Shown: positions 9,502 through 19,707, numbered from the stretch's first letter. The stretch is 64,000 nucleotides of DNA from CBDCTM01 sp965222005 (GCA_965222005.1 OZ244935.1:2604001-2668000), one strand, 5' to 3'. Notes: generated from the sequence alone by a model not told the origin. Numbers and translations are program-made.

Positions 9502-9600
9502 TATACGGGCTTGCTAAATTAAGAGTAGGGGTTATGAAAAACTTTACTCATCAGGCGCCTGAGCTATGCATTTTTAAAATCAGCAATAAACTCACCATCG
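9502..9600 (+). repeat. Dispersed intergenic repeat, copy 2
   Basis: The left end TATACGGGCTTGCTAAATT matches the left end at 38218 with two differences, and the right end AATAAACTCACCATCG matches copies 1 and 3. The interior differs between copies; here it includes the perfect palindrome TCAGGCGCCTGA. It lies between two minus-strand genes, about 20 nt after the S9 peptidase stop. Confidence 0.55.
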
Positions 9601-9620
9601 GTCAAGGGGAGCAGCCCTTC

Positions 9621-12419
9621 CTACTCCTTCAATTCCAGGCCTTGCTGTATTCCTTTCTCCAATGCGGGTACCCCCTTTTCCATCCATTGAGGGAGGGGAG
9701 CATCTAATAAGAAATGGTCGAAAAACTGCTGGAGGCGAATGTTAAAGTCTTTACGATTTTGCCTTTTTACTGGCCAATGCGGCTCGTCATTGTAGTTGAG
9801 CAGCCAGGCAGCTTTGCCGAGCCTGCGCAAGGCAACGAAAAACTCGATCCCCTGATACCAGGGTACGGCGCCATCTTTATCATTGTGCAAAATGAGCAAA
9901 GGGGTCTTTATTTTATCCACAAAAAAGAGGGGCGAATTCTCCAGATAACGCAGCGGATACTCCCAGATGGTGCCTCCAATACGGCTTTGCGTTTGCTCAT
10001 ACTGAAACATGCGGCTACGCCCGCTACCCCAACGGATTCCGCCATACGCGCTAAACATATTAACCACAGGTGCTCCCGCCTCCGCACAGCGAAACAAGTT
10101 GGTGCGGGTCAGCAGATAAGCAATCTGATAGCCTCCCCAACTGTGCCCCTGCAAGCCGATGCGACTGGCATCCACATAGCCTTCCGCTATTAGCTTGGTC
10201 ACGCCGGGCATAACGGCATTGAAAGCACTTTCTCCCGGATAGCCTAGCTTGTAGGGTACATCCGGGTTGAAGATGAGATAGCCCCGGCTGGCATAAAAGC
10301 TATAGTTGATCGTAGAACGATGAGGTGCCGGGGCACGATGCCGGTACAGTTCATCAGAGCTTCGCTCATAAAAATTGACGATCATCGGGTATTTGAGGGA
10401 AGGATCAAAATTGGCAGGCTTTACCAAGAGGCCCTGGAGGGTGTCGCCATCGAGTGAGGGCCATTTGTAAAGCTCGATCGTACCCCAGTGGTAGTGTTTT
10501 TGCTGTGGGTTGGCTCGGCTGATTTGTGTGCTTCGCTTGAAGTTTAACTTGCTGTACCACAGATCGGGAAAGCGGTGAAAATTTTCTTTGGTGAAAAGGA
10601 TATCATCCGTATCGCGGGCTTTTTTGGGCTGTCGCCCGACGCTGAATTTGCCTTCCAGCAAAGACTCCAGTTTGCCTGTTTGTAAGGACAAAGAGGCGTA
10701 GCCTTCCGTTTTGTTTTGCTCATCAAATACGTGCAGCAGGAGAGAGGCATCAGCAGCCAGATAGCGCTCTTCAGGATCGAGGCGAATGTACCGATACCGC
10801 CGCTTGCCGGCGCGGCCCTTGGTAAGCCGGAGCCTTTGGGCGGGTTGCGCAGGTCGGATTTTCCAAATATCATATCGGTCATACAACAACAAGGATTGGT
10901 CATCTTCTGTCCAGCCCAGCACTCCATAAGGAGGTGGGGGTGAGGGTCGGTCATTGAGTTCATCAAAAAAGGCAACTTTGCGATTGTCTGTGAGCCGGAA
11001 AGTCTTTTTTGTATCAATCTTGTAAGCATACCAGGCGGTGTCTGTATAATTGTACCAATAGATAAACCGGCCTGCCGGAGAGAGGCGAGGCGAAGCTTTT
11101 AATTGGCGGGCAACTAACTCGATTTGCCCGGTGTTGCTATGTATAGCAAATACATCCTTGTAAGGTGGAAAGCCTTCCCAGGATTGCAATTGAGCATAAG
11201 CTTCATCTGAAAAGCCCAGCACCCAGTTGCCGTTACCCTCATCGGCCAGTCGGATTTCCGGAATTTCAGGACTTCCAAGCTGTTGAACTCTCTTGTTCTT
11301 CAAATCCAGCATAGTCTGATAGCTTCGCTTTCGTTCATGCTCAAGACGCACATTTTGGCGAGGATACAGCCGGGCATCCCGATAAGTCCAAACTTCTACC
11401 TGAACGATCTCCTCCGGCAGCAAAGTGGTGTCTTGAAGCAGGGGAGGTGGAGCCATGCCAAAAAAAAGACGTTGCCCATTTTCCGAGAATCTGAGCTTGC
11501 CGTATTCGCTAACTAACCACTGGTGGGGCAGAGAATTGGCAATATCCTGCAATGCCAGTCGGGCCGTATCGAGGCCATTCCAATAGTAAAGCTGCCAGGG
11601 ACGGATGTGGGCCCTGGAAGTATCGATATCGGCGAGAAAGGCCGCTTGTTGGCCCGATTTATCGAAGCAGAGCTGTTTGAATTTGCCTTTGCTGCGCAGA
11701 AGAGGGCGGAGCTGCCGGCGGTCAGCATCATAAAGATAAATGCCCGGCAAAAAAGTAGAGTCCTTCCCGTCGCTATAAATCATAAACCGGTGGCCTTCCT
11801 CCGCTGCGGTGTATTGGAGAGCATAGCTTACCGTATCCTGATGCCCGCTCGGCAAATGCCGCACTATGAGCTTGCTGCCATGCTCGTCGCTTTCTTTTTT
11901 AAGAACCGGCACTTTGTGAAGCGTGTCAAGTTTGCTGGTATCAGGCTGTTGTGGATACAGTTGGTAGGCCAGCCAGCCAGCCCATTTGTGGGGAAGCAAA
12001 TACGACTGTACAGCAGGTATTTTTTTCAGGGACTGATCCTGTGTATTCCATATGCCGAGGGAGTCCTTGCTTTGCTGGTTTTTTTTAAGCTTTCGACGGC
12101 GCTGGCTTTTTAGCGTATCCTGTGGCGGGCTTATCTTAAATACAATGAAGCGGCTGTCCTGACTAATCGTTGACTGATGGGCTCGTGGAAAGCTGAAGGT
12201 TTTTTTTGTTTTGCTTTGATAAAGGTAAAGCTTGGGGTCTCCTTCGCCTGGCGTCAAGGTATAAGTAGCCCACTGCCCGTCATTGGATAGCTGGGCTTGT
12301 TCGATCTTTTTCCAAAGATCAAAGTCGCTGTGATCCAATATTTTCTTTGTTTTTTGTTGAGCCAGACCAGGCAAGGTAACTAGAAGCAGGAGGAGCGTAA
12401 GATAGGAAGGGGTTTTCAT
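9621..12419 (-). CDS. Secreted S9 family (prolyl oligopeptidase-type) peptidase
   Basis: A 932-residue protein with signal peptide MKTPSYLTLLLLLVTLPGLA (ATG at 12419; a TTG at 12425 also exists). The long N-terminal part is a WD/beta-propeller-like region. The C-terminal alpha/beta hydrolase has the nucleophile in GLQGHSWGGYQ (Ser about 760), an Asp in HNDKDGAVPW (about 849) and a His in DEPHWPV (about 881), consistent with the S9 catalytic triad. It probably cleaves peptides in the periplasm or outside the cell. No second protein of this type is nearby. Confidence 0.88.
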   Translation of the reverse strand: MKTPSYLTLLLLLVTLPGLAQQKTKKILDHSDFDLWKKIEQAQLSNDGQWATYTLTPGEGDPKLYLYQSKTKKTFSFPRAHQSTISQDSRFIVFKISPPQDTLKSQRRRKLKKNQQSKDSLGIWNTQDQSLKKIPAVQSYLLPHKWAGWLAYQLYPQQPDTSKLDTLHKVPVLKKESDEHGSKLIVRHLPSGHQDTVSYALQYTAAEEGHRFMIYSDGKDSTFLPGIYLYDADRRQLRPLLRSKGKFKQLCFDKSGQQAAFLADIDTSRAHIRPWQLYYWNGLDTARLALQDIANSLPHQWLVSEYGKLRFSENGQRLFFGMAPPPLLQDTTLLPEEIVQVEVWTYRDARLYPRQNVRLEHERKRSYQTMLDLKNKRVQQLGSPEIPEIRLADEGNGNWVLGFSDEAYAQLQSWEGFPPYKDVFAIHSNTGQIELVARQLKASPRLSPAGRFIYWYNYTDTAWYAYKIDTKKTFRLTDNRKVAFFDELNDRPSPPPPYGVLGWTEDDQSLLLYDRYDIWKIRPAQPAQRLRLTKGRAGKRRYRYIRLDPEERYLAADASLLLHVFDEQNKTEGYASLSLQTGKLESLLEGKFSVGRQPKKARDTDDILFTKENFHRFPDLWYSKLNFKRSTQISRANPQQKHYHWGTIELYKWPSLDGDTLQGLLVKPANFDPSLKYPMIVNFYERSSDELYRHRAPAPHRSTINYSFYASRGYLIFNPDVPYKLGYPGESAFNAVMPGVTKLIAEGYVDASRIGLQGHSWGGYQIAYLLTRTNLFRCAEAGAPVVNMFSAYGGIRWGSGRSRMFQYEQTQSRIGGTIWEYPLRYLENSPLFFVDKIKTPLLILHNDKDGAVPWYQGIEFFVALRRLGKAAWLLNYNDEPHWPVKRQNRKDFNIRLQQFFDHFLLDAPLPQWMEKGVPALEKGIQQGLELKE

Positions 12420-12466
12420 AAGCAAATATGAGCTGGAATTTTAAGGAGTATTCGCTGCAATAGTGA

Positions 12467-12505
12467 ATGCCTTGACTTGCACGGGTAGTGGGCAAGCCAA
12501 GGCAT
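12467..12505 (-). terminator. Hairpin downstream of the GlsB-type gene
   Basis: ATGCCTTGACTTGC pairs with GCAAGCCAAGGCAT (14 bp, one mismatch) across an 11-nt loop, between the small membrane-protein gene and the S9 peptidase start. It lacks a strong T run, so it may be a weak terminator or an mRNA-stabilising hairpin. Confidence 0.45.
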
Positions 12506-12538
12506 CACCTAAAGAGTGTTATTAGCAGAGTGGGATGT

Positions 12539-12784
12539 TTACTTGATAAGGCTAATGATAAATAGCAAAACTACAGCCCCGATAACACCGGTAATGATCG
12601 TGCTGACCAAGGCACTTCCACCAATGGCAATACCTGTAGCACCAGATAGCCAACCTCCTACAACTCCCCCCAATATGCCTACTATGATGTTGCCTATTAA
12701 GCCAAATCCCCTGCCTTTCATTAGCTGACCTGCTATCCAGCCAATGATTGCTCCAATAATGACGAGGTATAATAATCCTTCCAT
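12539..12784 (-). CDS. GlsB/YeaQ/YmgE family stress-response membrane protein
   Basis: An 81-residue protein made almost entirely of Gly-rich hydrophobic helices: IIGAIIGWIAGQLMKGRGFG, then NIIVGILGGVVGGWL, then a final hydrophobic helix. Length and the GWIAG...GRGFG...GIxGGxxGGW pattern match the transglycosylase-associated/GlsB family. These small inner-membrane proteins are often induced by general stress; their biochemical role is not established. The gene is monocistronic and divergent from the HtrA gene. Confidence 0.88.
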   Translation of the reverse strand: MEGLLYLVIIGAIIGWIAGQLMKGRGFGLIGNIIVGILGGVVGGWLSGATGIAIGGSALVSTIITGVIGAVVLLFIISLIK

Positions 12785-12961
12785 TGAACAAAGTTTTTGT
12801 GAATAAATAAGTACATATCGTCAACAAGGTAAAAAAAAACAATCAGCTATTAAAACCAAAAAATGCTTAAGCTCTCCGTAATAAGATATTCCGAAATGTG
12901 GTTTAATTTTCGTGAACTTTTGCCTTCCCCAATTATTACTACATACAAACTGAACGATAAA

Positions 12962-14122
12962 ATGAAAAACGGTATCAAACTCATCTTTTGGCTTCTATTA
13001 TTGGCAGCAGGCTTTATAGCCGGCCAAGCCTGGAAAAGTAAAGACACTGTTGCAGCTACCTCTCCTGCCAATTCAGCAAATTCGACAGAGGCCGCTCCAA
13101 TACATGTAAACGATGAAAAGCAAAATTTGTCAACCGCCTTTCCTGCCGACCAGCTTTTGCCTGGTGAATCGCACACCATTCGGCTGTTTGAAGAAGCTGC
13201 GCCTTCGGTAGCTTACATTACCACCACCAATGTTCGGCGCGACTACTGGACGCGCAATGTCACGGAGATTCCGCGCGGCTCCGGTTCCGGGTTTGTATGG
13301 GACAAAAAAGGGCACATCATCACCAATTACCATGTCATCAAAGGTGCTGACCGCGCTACCGTTACCCTGGCTGACCAAAGCACCTGGCAAGCCAAATTGG
13401 TGGGGGCTGCACCCACTAAAGACCTGGCGGTGTTGCGTATCGAAACGCCCGCCGATCAGCTCAAACCTATCCCCCTGGGCACTTCCGATGATCTGCTGGT
13501 AGGCCAAAGTGTGTATGCTATTGGCAATCCTTTTGGCCTCGACCAAACCCTCACTACTGGCATTATCTCTGCGTTGGGGCGTGAGATACAATCAGTAGGC
13601 GGTATCCCCATTCGCGATGTTATCCAGACGGATGCAGCCATCAATCCCGGCAACTCAGGTGGCCCGCTGCTCAATTCTTCCGGGCGACTTATTGGCGTAA
13701 ACACGGCTATTTACAGTCCTTCAGGAGCCTATGCGGGCATCGGTTTCTCCATTCCGGTGGATGTGGTGCGCACCTTTGTGCCGCAGCTCATCACACATGG
13801 CCGGTTGATGCGGCCGACAATCGGGGTAGAACTGGCTGCACAGCACGTCACAGAACGATTGGGCATTGAAGGGGTTCTGATCCTGGAAGTGATAGAAGGT
13901 AGTGCCGCCGAGCGCGTGGGTTTGCGGCCCACCCAACGGGATCGCTATGGTCAGATCCGGCTTGGTGACGTTATTACCGGTATGGATGATAAGGCGATCC
14001 GTTCGAGAAGTGATCTGGTATTGGCTTTAGAAGAATATCAGCCGGGTGATGAGGTGCAATTGACGATTGGCCGGGATGAGGAATTGTTAAAAGTCACCTT
14101 GAAGCTGGATGAGGCCAGGTAA
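12962..14122 (+). CDS. HtrA/DegP-like trypsin-type serine protease with one PDZ domain
   Basis: A 386-residue protein with a signal anchor (KLIFWLLLLAAGFIAGQAW). The catalytic triad is visible as His124 (ITNYHVI), Asp154 (TKDLAVLRI) and Ser232 (NPGNSGGPL), plus AIGNPFGLDQTLTTGIIS. A single PDZ domain follows at about 290-380. The ATG at 12962 gives the usual signal anchor; an ATG at 12863 would add 33 residues without homology-like features. The expected role is degradation of damaged envelope proteins. Having one PDZ domain resembles DegS-type rather than DegP-type organisation. Confidence 0.9.
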   Translation: MKNGIKLIFWLLLLAAGFIAGQAWKSKDTVAATSPANSANSTEAAPIHVNDEKQNLSTAFPADQLLPGESHTIRLFEEAAPSVAYITTTNVRRDYWTRNVTEIPRGSGSGFVWDKKGHIITNYHVIKGADRATVTLADQSTWQAKLVGAAPTKDLAVLRIETPADQLKPIPLGTSDDLLVGQSVYAIGNPFGLDQTLTTGIISALGREIQSVGGIPIRDVIQTDAAINPGNSGGPLLNSSGRLIGVNTAIYSPSGAYAGIGFSIPVDVVRTFVPQLITHGRLMRPTIGVELAAQHVTERLGIEGVLILEVIEGSAAERVGLRPTQRDRYGQIRLGDVITGMDDKAIRSRSDLVLALEEYQPGDEVQLTIGRDEELLKVTLKLDEAR

Positions 14123-14126
14123 AGAA

Positions 14127-14168
14127 GCAGTTGGTTTTGGACAGGAAGCAATTGCCCAAACCAACTGC
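14127..14168. terminator. Bidirectional terminator between convergent genes
   Basis: GCAGTTGGTTTTGG pairs with CCCAAACCAACTGC, 14 bp nearly perfect, between the ends of the HtrA gene (plus) and the FG-GAP gene (minus). The convergent arrangement suggests use from both sides. Confidence 0.6.
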
Positions 14169-14183
14169 AAAAGGATTGAATAG

Positions 14184-17100
14184 TTACTGATCAGTTTGTT
14201 TTAATCGGTACGTTTGAGCAAGTGCATTATTATTAGCAATGATCAGCAGCTTTTCATGCTTGGCATTTTCAATGATTTTCACATCTCTCACATCAGCTGC
14301 AGCATAAATACCACTTTGCCAACTGGCGAGGCAATCGAACTCTCCTTTCCCATTATTCAACATGATCAGGCCGGTACCAGCATCACTGCGAGTGGTTTCC
14401 ACTTCCCGATCCCACAGGTTCCCGGCTACAAAGGCATCCAGATGACCGTCTCCGTTCCAATCATCCACCACAATAGAGTTGACAGGAGCTATTTGGGCCA
14501 TGCGGGGCAAATGTCTTACTGAAAACTGACCATCGCCCCGGTTTTCGATATATACGCTTTCAAAGAGTATTGCTTGTTTGAGGACGGCGCCCTCCTTTTT
14601 TTCAGCCAGAATATCCTCCACAGATGCAGTGGCAAATTCCTTGTAAGTGGCAAATTTTTTCTTCACGAAGGGCATTTGCTCCGAGCTGCACTGCTTGCCC
14701 CTCACCGGATAGCAAACCCCCGAAGCTTTATCGGTGAATGCCAGATATACATCGTTGGTGCCATTGTGGTCAAAATCTTTAACAAACAGGCGGAATGGCC
14801 GTTCTTTGGAGGCCTTATGCTTGATGTTGAGCCCCATATTTCCGGCTATGAAATCAAGGTCGCCATCTCCGTCAAAATCTCCTTGTTCAATGCTATACCA
14901 CCAGCCTTCGGTATCATTCAAAGATTCATTTTCTGATTTTTTAAATTGCCCATCATCGTTAACCAAGACGGTCAAAGGCATCCATTCACCCACTACAAAC
15001 AAATCCATGTCTTTATCATTGTCGATATCCGTCCAGCGGGCATCGGTTACCATGCCAAAGTCGGATAGGTGGGGAGCCACTTGCTCCGTTACATTTTTCA
15101 GTAAGCCCTTCTCATTTTTCAAAATTACGCTGCTTGCATTGTAGCCATATTTTCCGGGTACCTGGCGGCCTCCCACGAATAGATCCTGATATCCATCCAG
15201 GTCAAAATCTGCAGCTACTACTACTCCTCCGCTTTCTTTATTGGGCGCTTTGAAACGGGAGGATTTTTTCAGATTGCCTTTGCCGTCGTTGATATAAAGG
15301 CGATCCTGATAGGCTGCATCCTGCGGGGGGTATTCATTGCCTCCACTCACTACATAGAGGTCTTGGTCGCCATCATTATCCACATCAAAGAAGGTAGCAG
15401 CGATGTCTTCAGATTTGGCATCTTTGGCAAAATCGTTGGTGGTATTGGGCGGTTGGTATTTGCCACTGGTGGTTTGTACAAAAACAGCAGAGGTGCTGCC
15501 TGCAGAGCTACCGAAAAACAGGTCGTCGAGACCATCGCCGTTGATATCCCCTTTAGCCATACAGGGGCCGAGGGTGCTGAGTTTGTAGGGGATCAGTATT
15601 TCTCTTTTATAGTCATCAAAGGAGTTTTCGTTGTGTGATACAGGGAAGAACTGCTCGTAAGTAAGGTCATCGAAGAGTACGGCTGTTTGAGGTTGTTTTT
15701 TTGCAGCAGGTTTAGCATTTTTCTGGTGAATTACCAATTGCTGATTGGCCTGTACATCTGTTTTTACAACAGATGAGCCATCGGGAAAAATCACTTCGAG
15801 CTTATCGACTTTGGTGTGTTCGCCTAGCCCAAAATGGGCAACTGCTTCGCTCTGCGACAAAAAGCCCCGCACAGGAGATATTTCGCTGAGCTGCTGTTGG
15901 TCATTGATCCAGATTTTCACCTTAGCGCCGTAGCAAAAGAGATTTTTATCTGCAGCTTTGAGTTGTACTTTCAAATAGTTGTGCAAGTTGTTTTCGCGGG
16001 CCATATTCTGATACAACATGCTTGGGTCATTCATGTTGTTGATGACCAGGTCCAGGTCGCCATCATTATCCAGATCGGTATATGCCCCTCCCTGAGTCCA
16101 GCCTGCAAAGTCCAGCCCCCATTGACTGGACACATCCTCAAAGTCCAGTCCGGAGGTATTTCGGAACATGAAGTTGGCCAACCTGTGAGAAGGTGCTTCG
16201 GTGGCCAGTTCGAAAACGCTTTTGTTGAGATCGAAGGAAGGATCTTTAGCAAATCGCTCATTGTGCTGCTTGACCCGGTCTTGAATGCCGTTGATGTAAT
16301 CTTTGTTGCGCACATCCCGAAACAGGCCATTGCTCACGTAAAGGTCTTTGTATCCATCGAGGTCAAAATCGGCAAAGAGGGTAGTCCAGCTCCAGTCGGT
16401 GTTGGCCACCCCTGCCATGAAAGCAATATCGCTAAAAGTGCCATTGCCATTATTCAATTGCAGGCAGTTGGCCATATATTGGTGGTGGTAGCCCGCATTG
16501 ACCAGGTTCCAGAATTTGGCGGGATTCATAGAGCTCATATTGGTCTTGCTGCGGTAATAATCAGCCGCTACCATATCGGCTGAATAAATATCCATGAAAC
16601 CGTCATTGTTGAAATCAGCAATGTCCACCCCCATACTGAAGTTGCTCATATGACGCAGAGCCTGATGAGAAATATCCTTGAAAGTGCCGTCGCCCATGTT
16701 GATATAAAAAAAATCGGGTTCTTCGTAATCATTGGCAACGTAGATATCGGGCCTGCCGTCATCATTAATATCGCTTACGGTCACACTCAAAGCGGCGGCA
16801 TAGTTTTTCACACCCGCCTGCTCCGTTACTTTCACAAAACGATCACCATCATTGCGATAGAGGTTGTCGGTATATCTAAAATCCTGCCGTTCGGTCACTC
16901 TCTTTTTCAGATATCGGGAGGCGGGCATTTGATTGCCCACGTAGAGGTCGAGATCCCCATCGAGGTCGTAATCCAGAAAATTGGCAGAGGTGGAATAGCC
17001 CTGATCGGCTACACCGAGGGCCTCGCCACGCTCGGTGAAAGTGTTGTCGCCATTGTTGACAAACAACATGTTTTCTCGATCTTCAGGCTTGTCCAGCAAG

Positions 17101-17525
17101 TATTTGCAGACATAAATATCCAGGAAACCATCATTATTGATATCTGCCATCAGCACGGAAGAAGACCAATTTTGGTACTTGGCAATACCGGAGGACTGGC
17201 TGATGTTTTCAAATTGAAGCTTGCCCTTATTGAGATATAGGGCATCATTGATCTGATTGCCCGAAAAATACAAGTCTATCAAGCCATCGTTGTTAATGTC
17301 TCCAGCAGCTACACCGCCACCATTGAACACCACATCGTATTGGATGTAGTTGTATTTTTCCGATTCGACAATTGTATTGTTGAATGTGATGCCCGTATGC
17401 GCAGGGTCGAGGGTTTTAAAGAGTGCCATATTGCTGGTGTTGGCAGGCTGATGGGCAGAAGATTGAGGAACTTTTTCCTGTTGGCAGGCTAGCAATACCA
17501 AGAGAATGGGGAGAAATTTTTTCAT
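14184..17525 (-). CDS. FG-GAP/VCBS repeat lipoprotein with ASPIC/UnbV domain (CRTAC1-like)
   Basis: An 1113-residue lipoprotein (MKKFLPILLVLLAC, lipidated Cys at 14). Many calcium-binding FG-GAP blades carry DxNxDGxxD cores, for example DINNDGLIDLYFSGN, DYDLDGDLDLYVGN and DWNGDGHLDAFVAG, in two propeller-like groups. Between them an ASPIC/UnbV-type segment at about 540-610 includes SPVRGFLSQSEAVAHFGLG and LEVIFPDGSSV. Proteins of this type are common at the surface of Bacteroidota and often sit beside polymer-uptake genes, but no SusC/SusD pair is present here. No enzymatic residues were seen; binding or adhesion is inferred. Confidence 0.85.
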   Translation of the reverse strand: MKKFLPILLVLLACQQEKVPQSSAHQPANTSNMALFKTLDPAHTGITFNNTIVESEKYNYIQYDVVFNGGGVAAGDINNDGLIDLYFSGNQINDALYLNKGKLQFENISQSSGIAKYQNWSSSVLMADINNDGFLDIYVCKYLLDKPEDRENMLFVNNGDNTFTERGEALGVADQGYSTSANFLDYDLDGDLDLYVGNQMPASRYLKKRVTERQDFRYTDNLYRNDGDRFVKVTEQAGVKNYAAALSVTVSDINDDGRPDIYVANDYEEPDFFYINMGDGTFKDISHQALRHMSNFSMGVDIADFNNDGFMDIYSADMVAADYYRSKTNMSSMNPAKFWNLVNAGYHHQYMANCLQLNNGNGTFSDIAFMAGVANTDWSWTTLFADFDLDGYKDLYVSNGLFRDVRNKDYINGIQDRVKQHNERFAKDPSFDLNKSVFELATEAPSHRLANFMFRNTSGLDFEDVSSQWGLDFAGWTQGGAYTDLDNDGDLDLVINNMNDPSMLYQNMARENNLHNYLKVQLKAADKNLFCYGAKVKIWINDQQQLSEISPVRGFLSQSEAVAHFGLGEHTKVDKLEVIFPDGSSVVKTDVQANQQLVIHQKNAKPAAKKQPQTAVLFDDLTYEQFFPVSHNENSFDDYKREILIPYKLSTLGPCMAKGDINGDGLDDLFFGSSAGSTSAVFVQTTSGKYQPPNTTNDFAKDAKSEDIAATFFDVDNDGDQDLYVVSGGNEYPPQDAAYQDRLYINDGKGNLKKSSRFKAPNKESGGVVVAADFDLDGYQDLFVGGRQVPGKYGYNASSVILKNEKGLLKNVTEQVAPHLSDFGMVTDARWTDIDNDKDMDLFVVGEWMPLTVLVNDDGQFKKSENESLNDTEGWWYSIEQGDFDGDGDLDFIAGNMGLNIKHKASKERPFRLFVKDFDHNGTNDVYLAFTDKASGVCYPVRGKQCSSEQMPFVKKKFATYKEFATASVEDILAEKKEGAVLKQAILFESVYIENRGDGQFSVRHLPRMAQIAPVNSIVVDDWNGDGHLDAFVAGNLWDREVETTRSDAGTGLIMLNNGKGEFDCLASWQSGIYAAADVRDVKIIENAKHEKLLIIANNNALAQTYRLKQTDQ

Positions 17526-17661
17526 AATATGTTCAATATTTGTTGAAAAGGACTATAAAGTTGGGTAATAATCAGAAGTATTCCCAGTATTTTAGCTAAT
17601 TGTTTTCATCGTTTTGGGCTTATTCTTGATCAACTTATTTGCAATAAACCTGCCATCACAT

Positions 17662-19161
17662 TCACATCCACGCCCGCCGATCCACTTCTACCTTATAAAG
17701 CACATAATTTTTCAATTTATACGCTTTTTGCAGATCAATATACGGAATGCTTATGATACCGGCAGCAGTGAAAAAATAAATATTGGCCAGCCCCTTTCGT
17801 TGCTGATACAGGCTTTGCCGGATGCGCACCGCTTGCACCTTGCTCCACTTGAGCAAAGCAGCCTGCTCGCCAATCAGGCCTTTGGTCACCCTTAGCCCTT
17901 CCCTACTCAGGTAATACTTCCATTTTTTGTGATACCGATGGCTCAGCCACCAACTGGCGGGAACCCACAGTAGCCATAGCAGGGCCGGCAGTCCGGCATT
18001 GCTAAACAAAATAACCAGTGCAACTGCAGGCAAGAGGCCCCGGTACAGTACGCGTCGGAAAATGATGAGCCTGCTGATACCATTTTCAGTGAAAGTCAGG
18101 TCAGGCTCTTGGGGGAAGTAGGTATGCCGCACGGCTGCGAGTTGGGGCGGGTAACAGGCTGGCACATACATCGCCTGGCGGCGGAGCTGGCGGGCGGAGG
18201 AGGCTTGCCGGATTTGCAGGCTGACCATATTGAACAGTTTTTTGATGGGGTTGTGGCTCCATTGGAGCAGCTGAATTTTGGGCAATTGAGCAGATTGTTC
18301 GCGCCGATTGAACAGCCCACCAATGGTCCTGAAGCCACCTTCCGTGCGGATGAGGTGCAGGTCGAAATAGCGGATGACAGTGTTGGTCAGCGAAAGTAGC
18401 ATTGCAATGAGCAGAAGAAAGGGAATCATCAAAAGCAAGGTGCTAAAAACCGATTCCCAGTGGGTACCGAATAATTGACCTAGCAGCGCATCGGACCGCT
18501 TTTTACCCACCAGGTCTTCCAGCAATTCTAGCAAACCAAAGCCAAAGGCTATTAAAATGCCCAATGCCCGTAGGTGGTTTTGGCTGACGCCCGTTTTGAG
18601 CAGGTCTTTAACGGATAACCGGAGCAGGATTTTTTCTTTGCTGGCCTCCGGCGACACAGCAACTTCAGCATCGGATAAATCTTCAGCCGCTGAGCGCCGG
18701 GCGAGGATGTATTCGCGGATAGCCTGGGCGTCTGATTTGCTTAGCGCACTGATGGTGGCTTCCTTGCCAGCCGAGCCTGCCGTATCGATCTCCAGACTCA
18801 CCACATTGAAGAGTTGGTGTACCAGATTTTGGCCCAAATTGATCGACTGGATTCGGTCAAAAGGGATGTTGACTACTTTTTTTTGAAACAATCCACTTCG
18901 GATGATGAGTTCTTCATCTTTGATGTAAAAAAAGAACTTGAAGTATGTTATCAGCGAAGCAATTGCCGAAAATATTCCGATCAGTAAGGCAACACCCAAA
19001 AGGTAAGACTCAATACTGCGCTTTCTGTTGAACAAAAAAACGAGGAGAAGCGGCCAGCCCTGGCGCAGCAATAGCCTGGCTAGTTTCAGCAGGATCAGCA
19101 AAATAGCTGTTGGCGACTGCCGCCTTGGCCTGGCAAATCGGGCAGCGGGGTCAGCTTGCAT
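17662..19161 (-). CDS. PH-domain (bPH2/DUF304) membrane protein, YdbT-like
   Basis: A 499-residue membrane protein with several hydrophobic pairs, each followed by a bacterial PH-like segment: LIIRSGLFQKKVVNIPFDRI, then IRTEGGFRTIGGLFNRREQS, then LRVTKGLIGEQAALLKWSKV. The motif ...R.QS.....Q...........I. recurs as in YdbT. Its start overlaps the end of the YdbS-like gene by 11 nt, indicating an operon and probably a complex. The biochemical role of the family is unknown. Confidence 0.85.
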   Translation of the reverse strand: MQADPAARFARPRRQSPTAILLILLKLARLLLRQGWPLLLVFLFNRKRSIESYLLGVALLIGIFSAIASLITYFKFFFYIKDEELIIRSGLFQKKVVNIPFDRIQSINLGQNLVHQLFNVVSLEIDTAGSAGKEATISALSKSDAQAIREYILARRSAAEDLSDAEVAVSPEASKEKILLRLSVKDLLKTGVSQNHLRALGILIAFGFGLLELLEDLVGKKRSDALLGQLFGTHWESVFSTLLLMIPFLLLIAMLLSLTNTVIRYFDLHLIRTEGGFRTIGGLFNRREQSAQLPKIQLLQWSHNPIKKLFNMVSLQIRQASSARQLRRQAMYVPACYPPQLAAVRHTYFPQEPDLTFTENGISRLIIFRRVLYRGLLPAVALVILFSNAGLPALLWLLWVPASWWLSHRYHKKWKYYLSREGLRVTKGLIGEQAALLKWSKVQAVRIRQSLYQQRKGLANIYFFTAAGIISIPYIDLQKAYKLKNYVLYKVEVDRRAWM

Positions 19162-19690
19162 GGGTAGCGGAAGTTTTGCCCATAATAAATGCTTTCATTT
19201 GCTCTGCCTGCTCCATTCGAAGGCCCGGTATTTTCAAGTCGCTACTTTGCCCGCCGGCCGTAAAAATCTCCAGCGAAGACAGTCCAAACAGCCGTTCGAT
19301 AGGCCCTTGCTGTACCTCACAATGTTGTACTCGATTGAAGGGAATCGTAGTAACGGAGCGAAAGATGACTCCTTTGCGGAAGATGATATCCCGCTCCCGC
19401 AGAGCATAGCCCATGATTTGGAAGGCACGATAGGTCAGCCAAAAACCGAGCACTGCCAGCACCAGCCATAAGGCAGGCAACCCCAAAGTAAATACCCCCA
19501 GACCGAGCACAGTCACGCCGCGCAAAGCCGGTATAAGCAATAGAAAGGCCAGCCCTGCCAGGAGGAATGCCAGAAAGATGGCAGTGCTGATATAACTCAC
19601 CCGAATATAGGCAGCGGCGGGTCGTTGGAAGCGAACCTCCTTAACAGAAGGTAGCTCTTCAATAGGAATTTGTGGGTTGTCAAATAGCAT
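19151..19690 (-). CDS. PH-domain (bPH2) membrane protein, YdbS-like
   Basis: A 179-residue protein with two central transmembrane helices and a bacterial PH-like domain (RERDIIFRKGVIFRSVTTI, then FNRVQHCEVQQGPIER). Size and order ahead of a 500-residue partner match the ydbS-ydbT pair known from other bacteria. It overlaps the downstream gene by 11 nt. The inner-membrane location is inferred from the helices. Confidence 0.85.
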   Translation of the reverse strand: MLFDNPQIPIEELPSVKEVRFQRPAAAYIRVSYISTAIFLAFLLAGLAFLLLIPALRGVTVLGLGVFTLGLPALWLVLAVLGFWLTYRAFQIMGYALRERDIIFRKGVIFRSVTTIPFNRVQHCEVQQGPIERLFGLSSLEIFTAGGQSSDLKIPGLRMEQAEQMKAFIMGKTSATHAS

Positions 19691-19707
19691 AGGCAGGTAG
19701 AGGGGGA

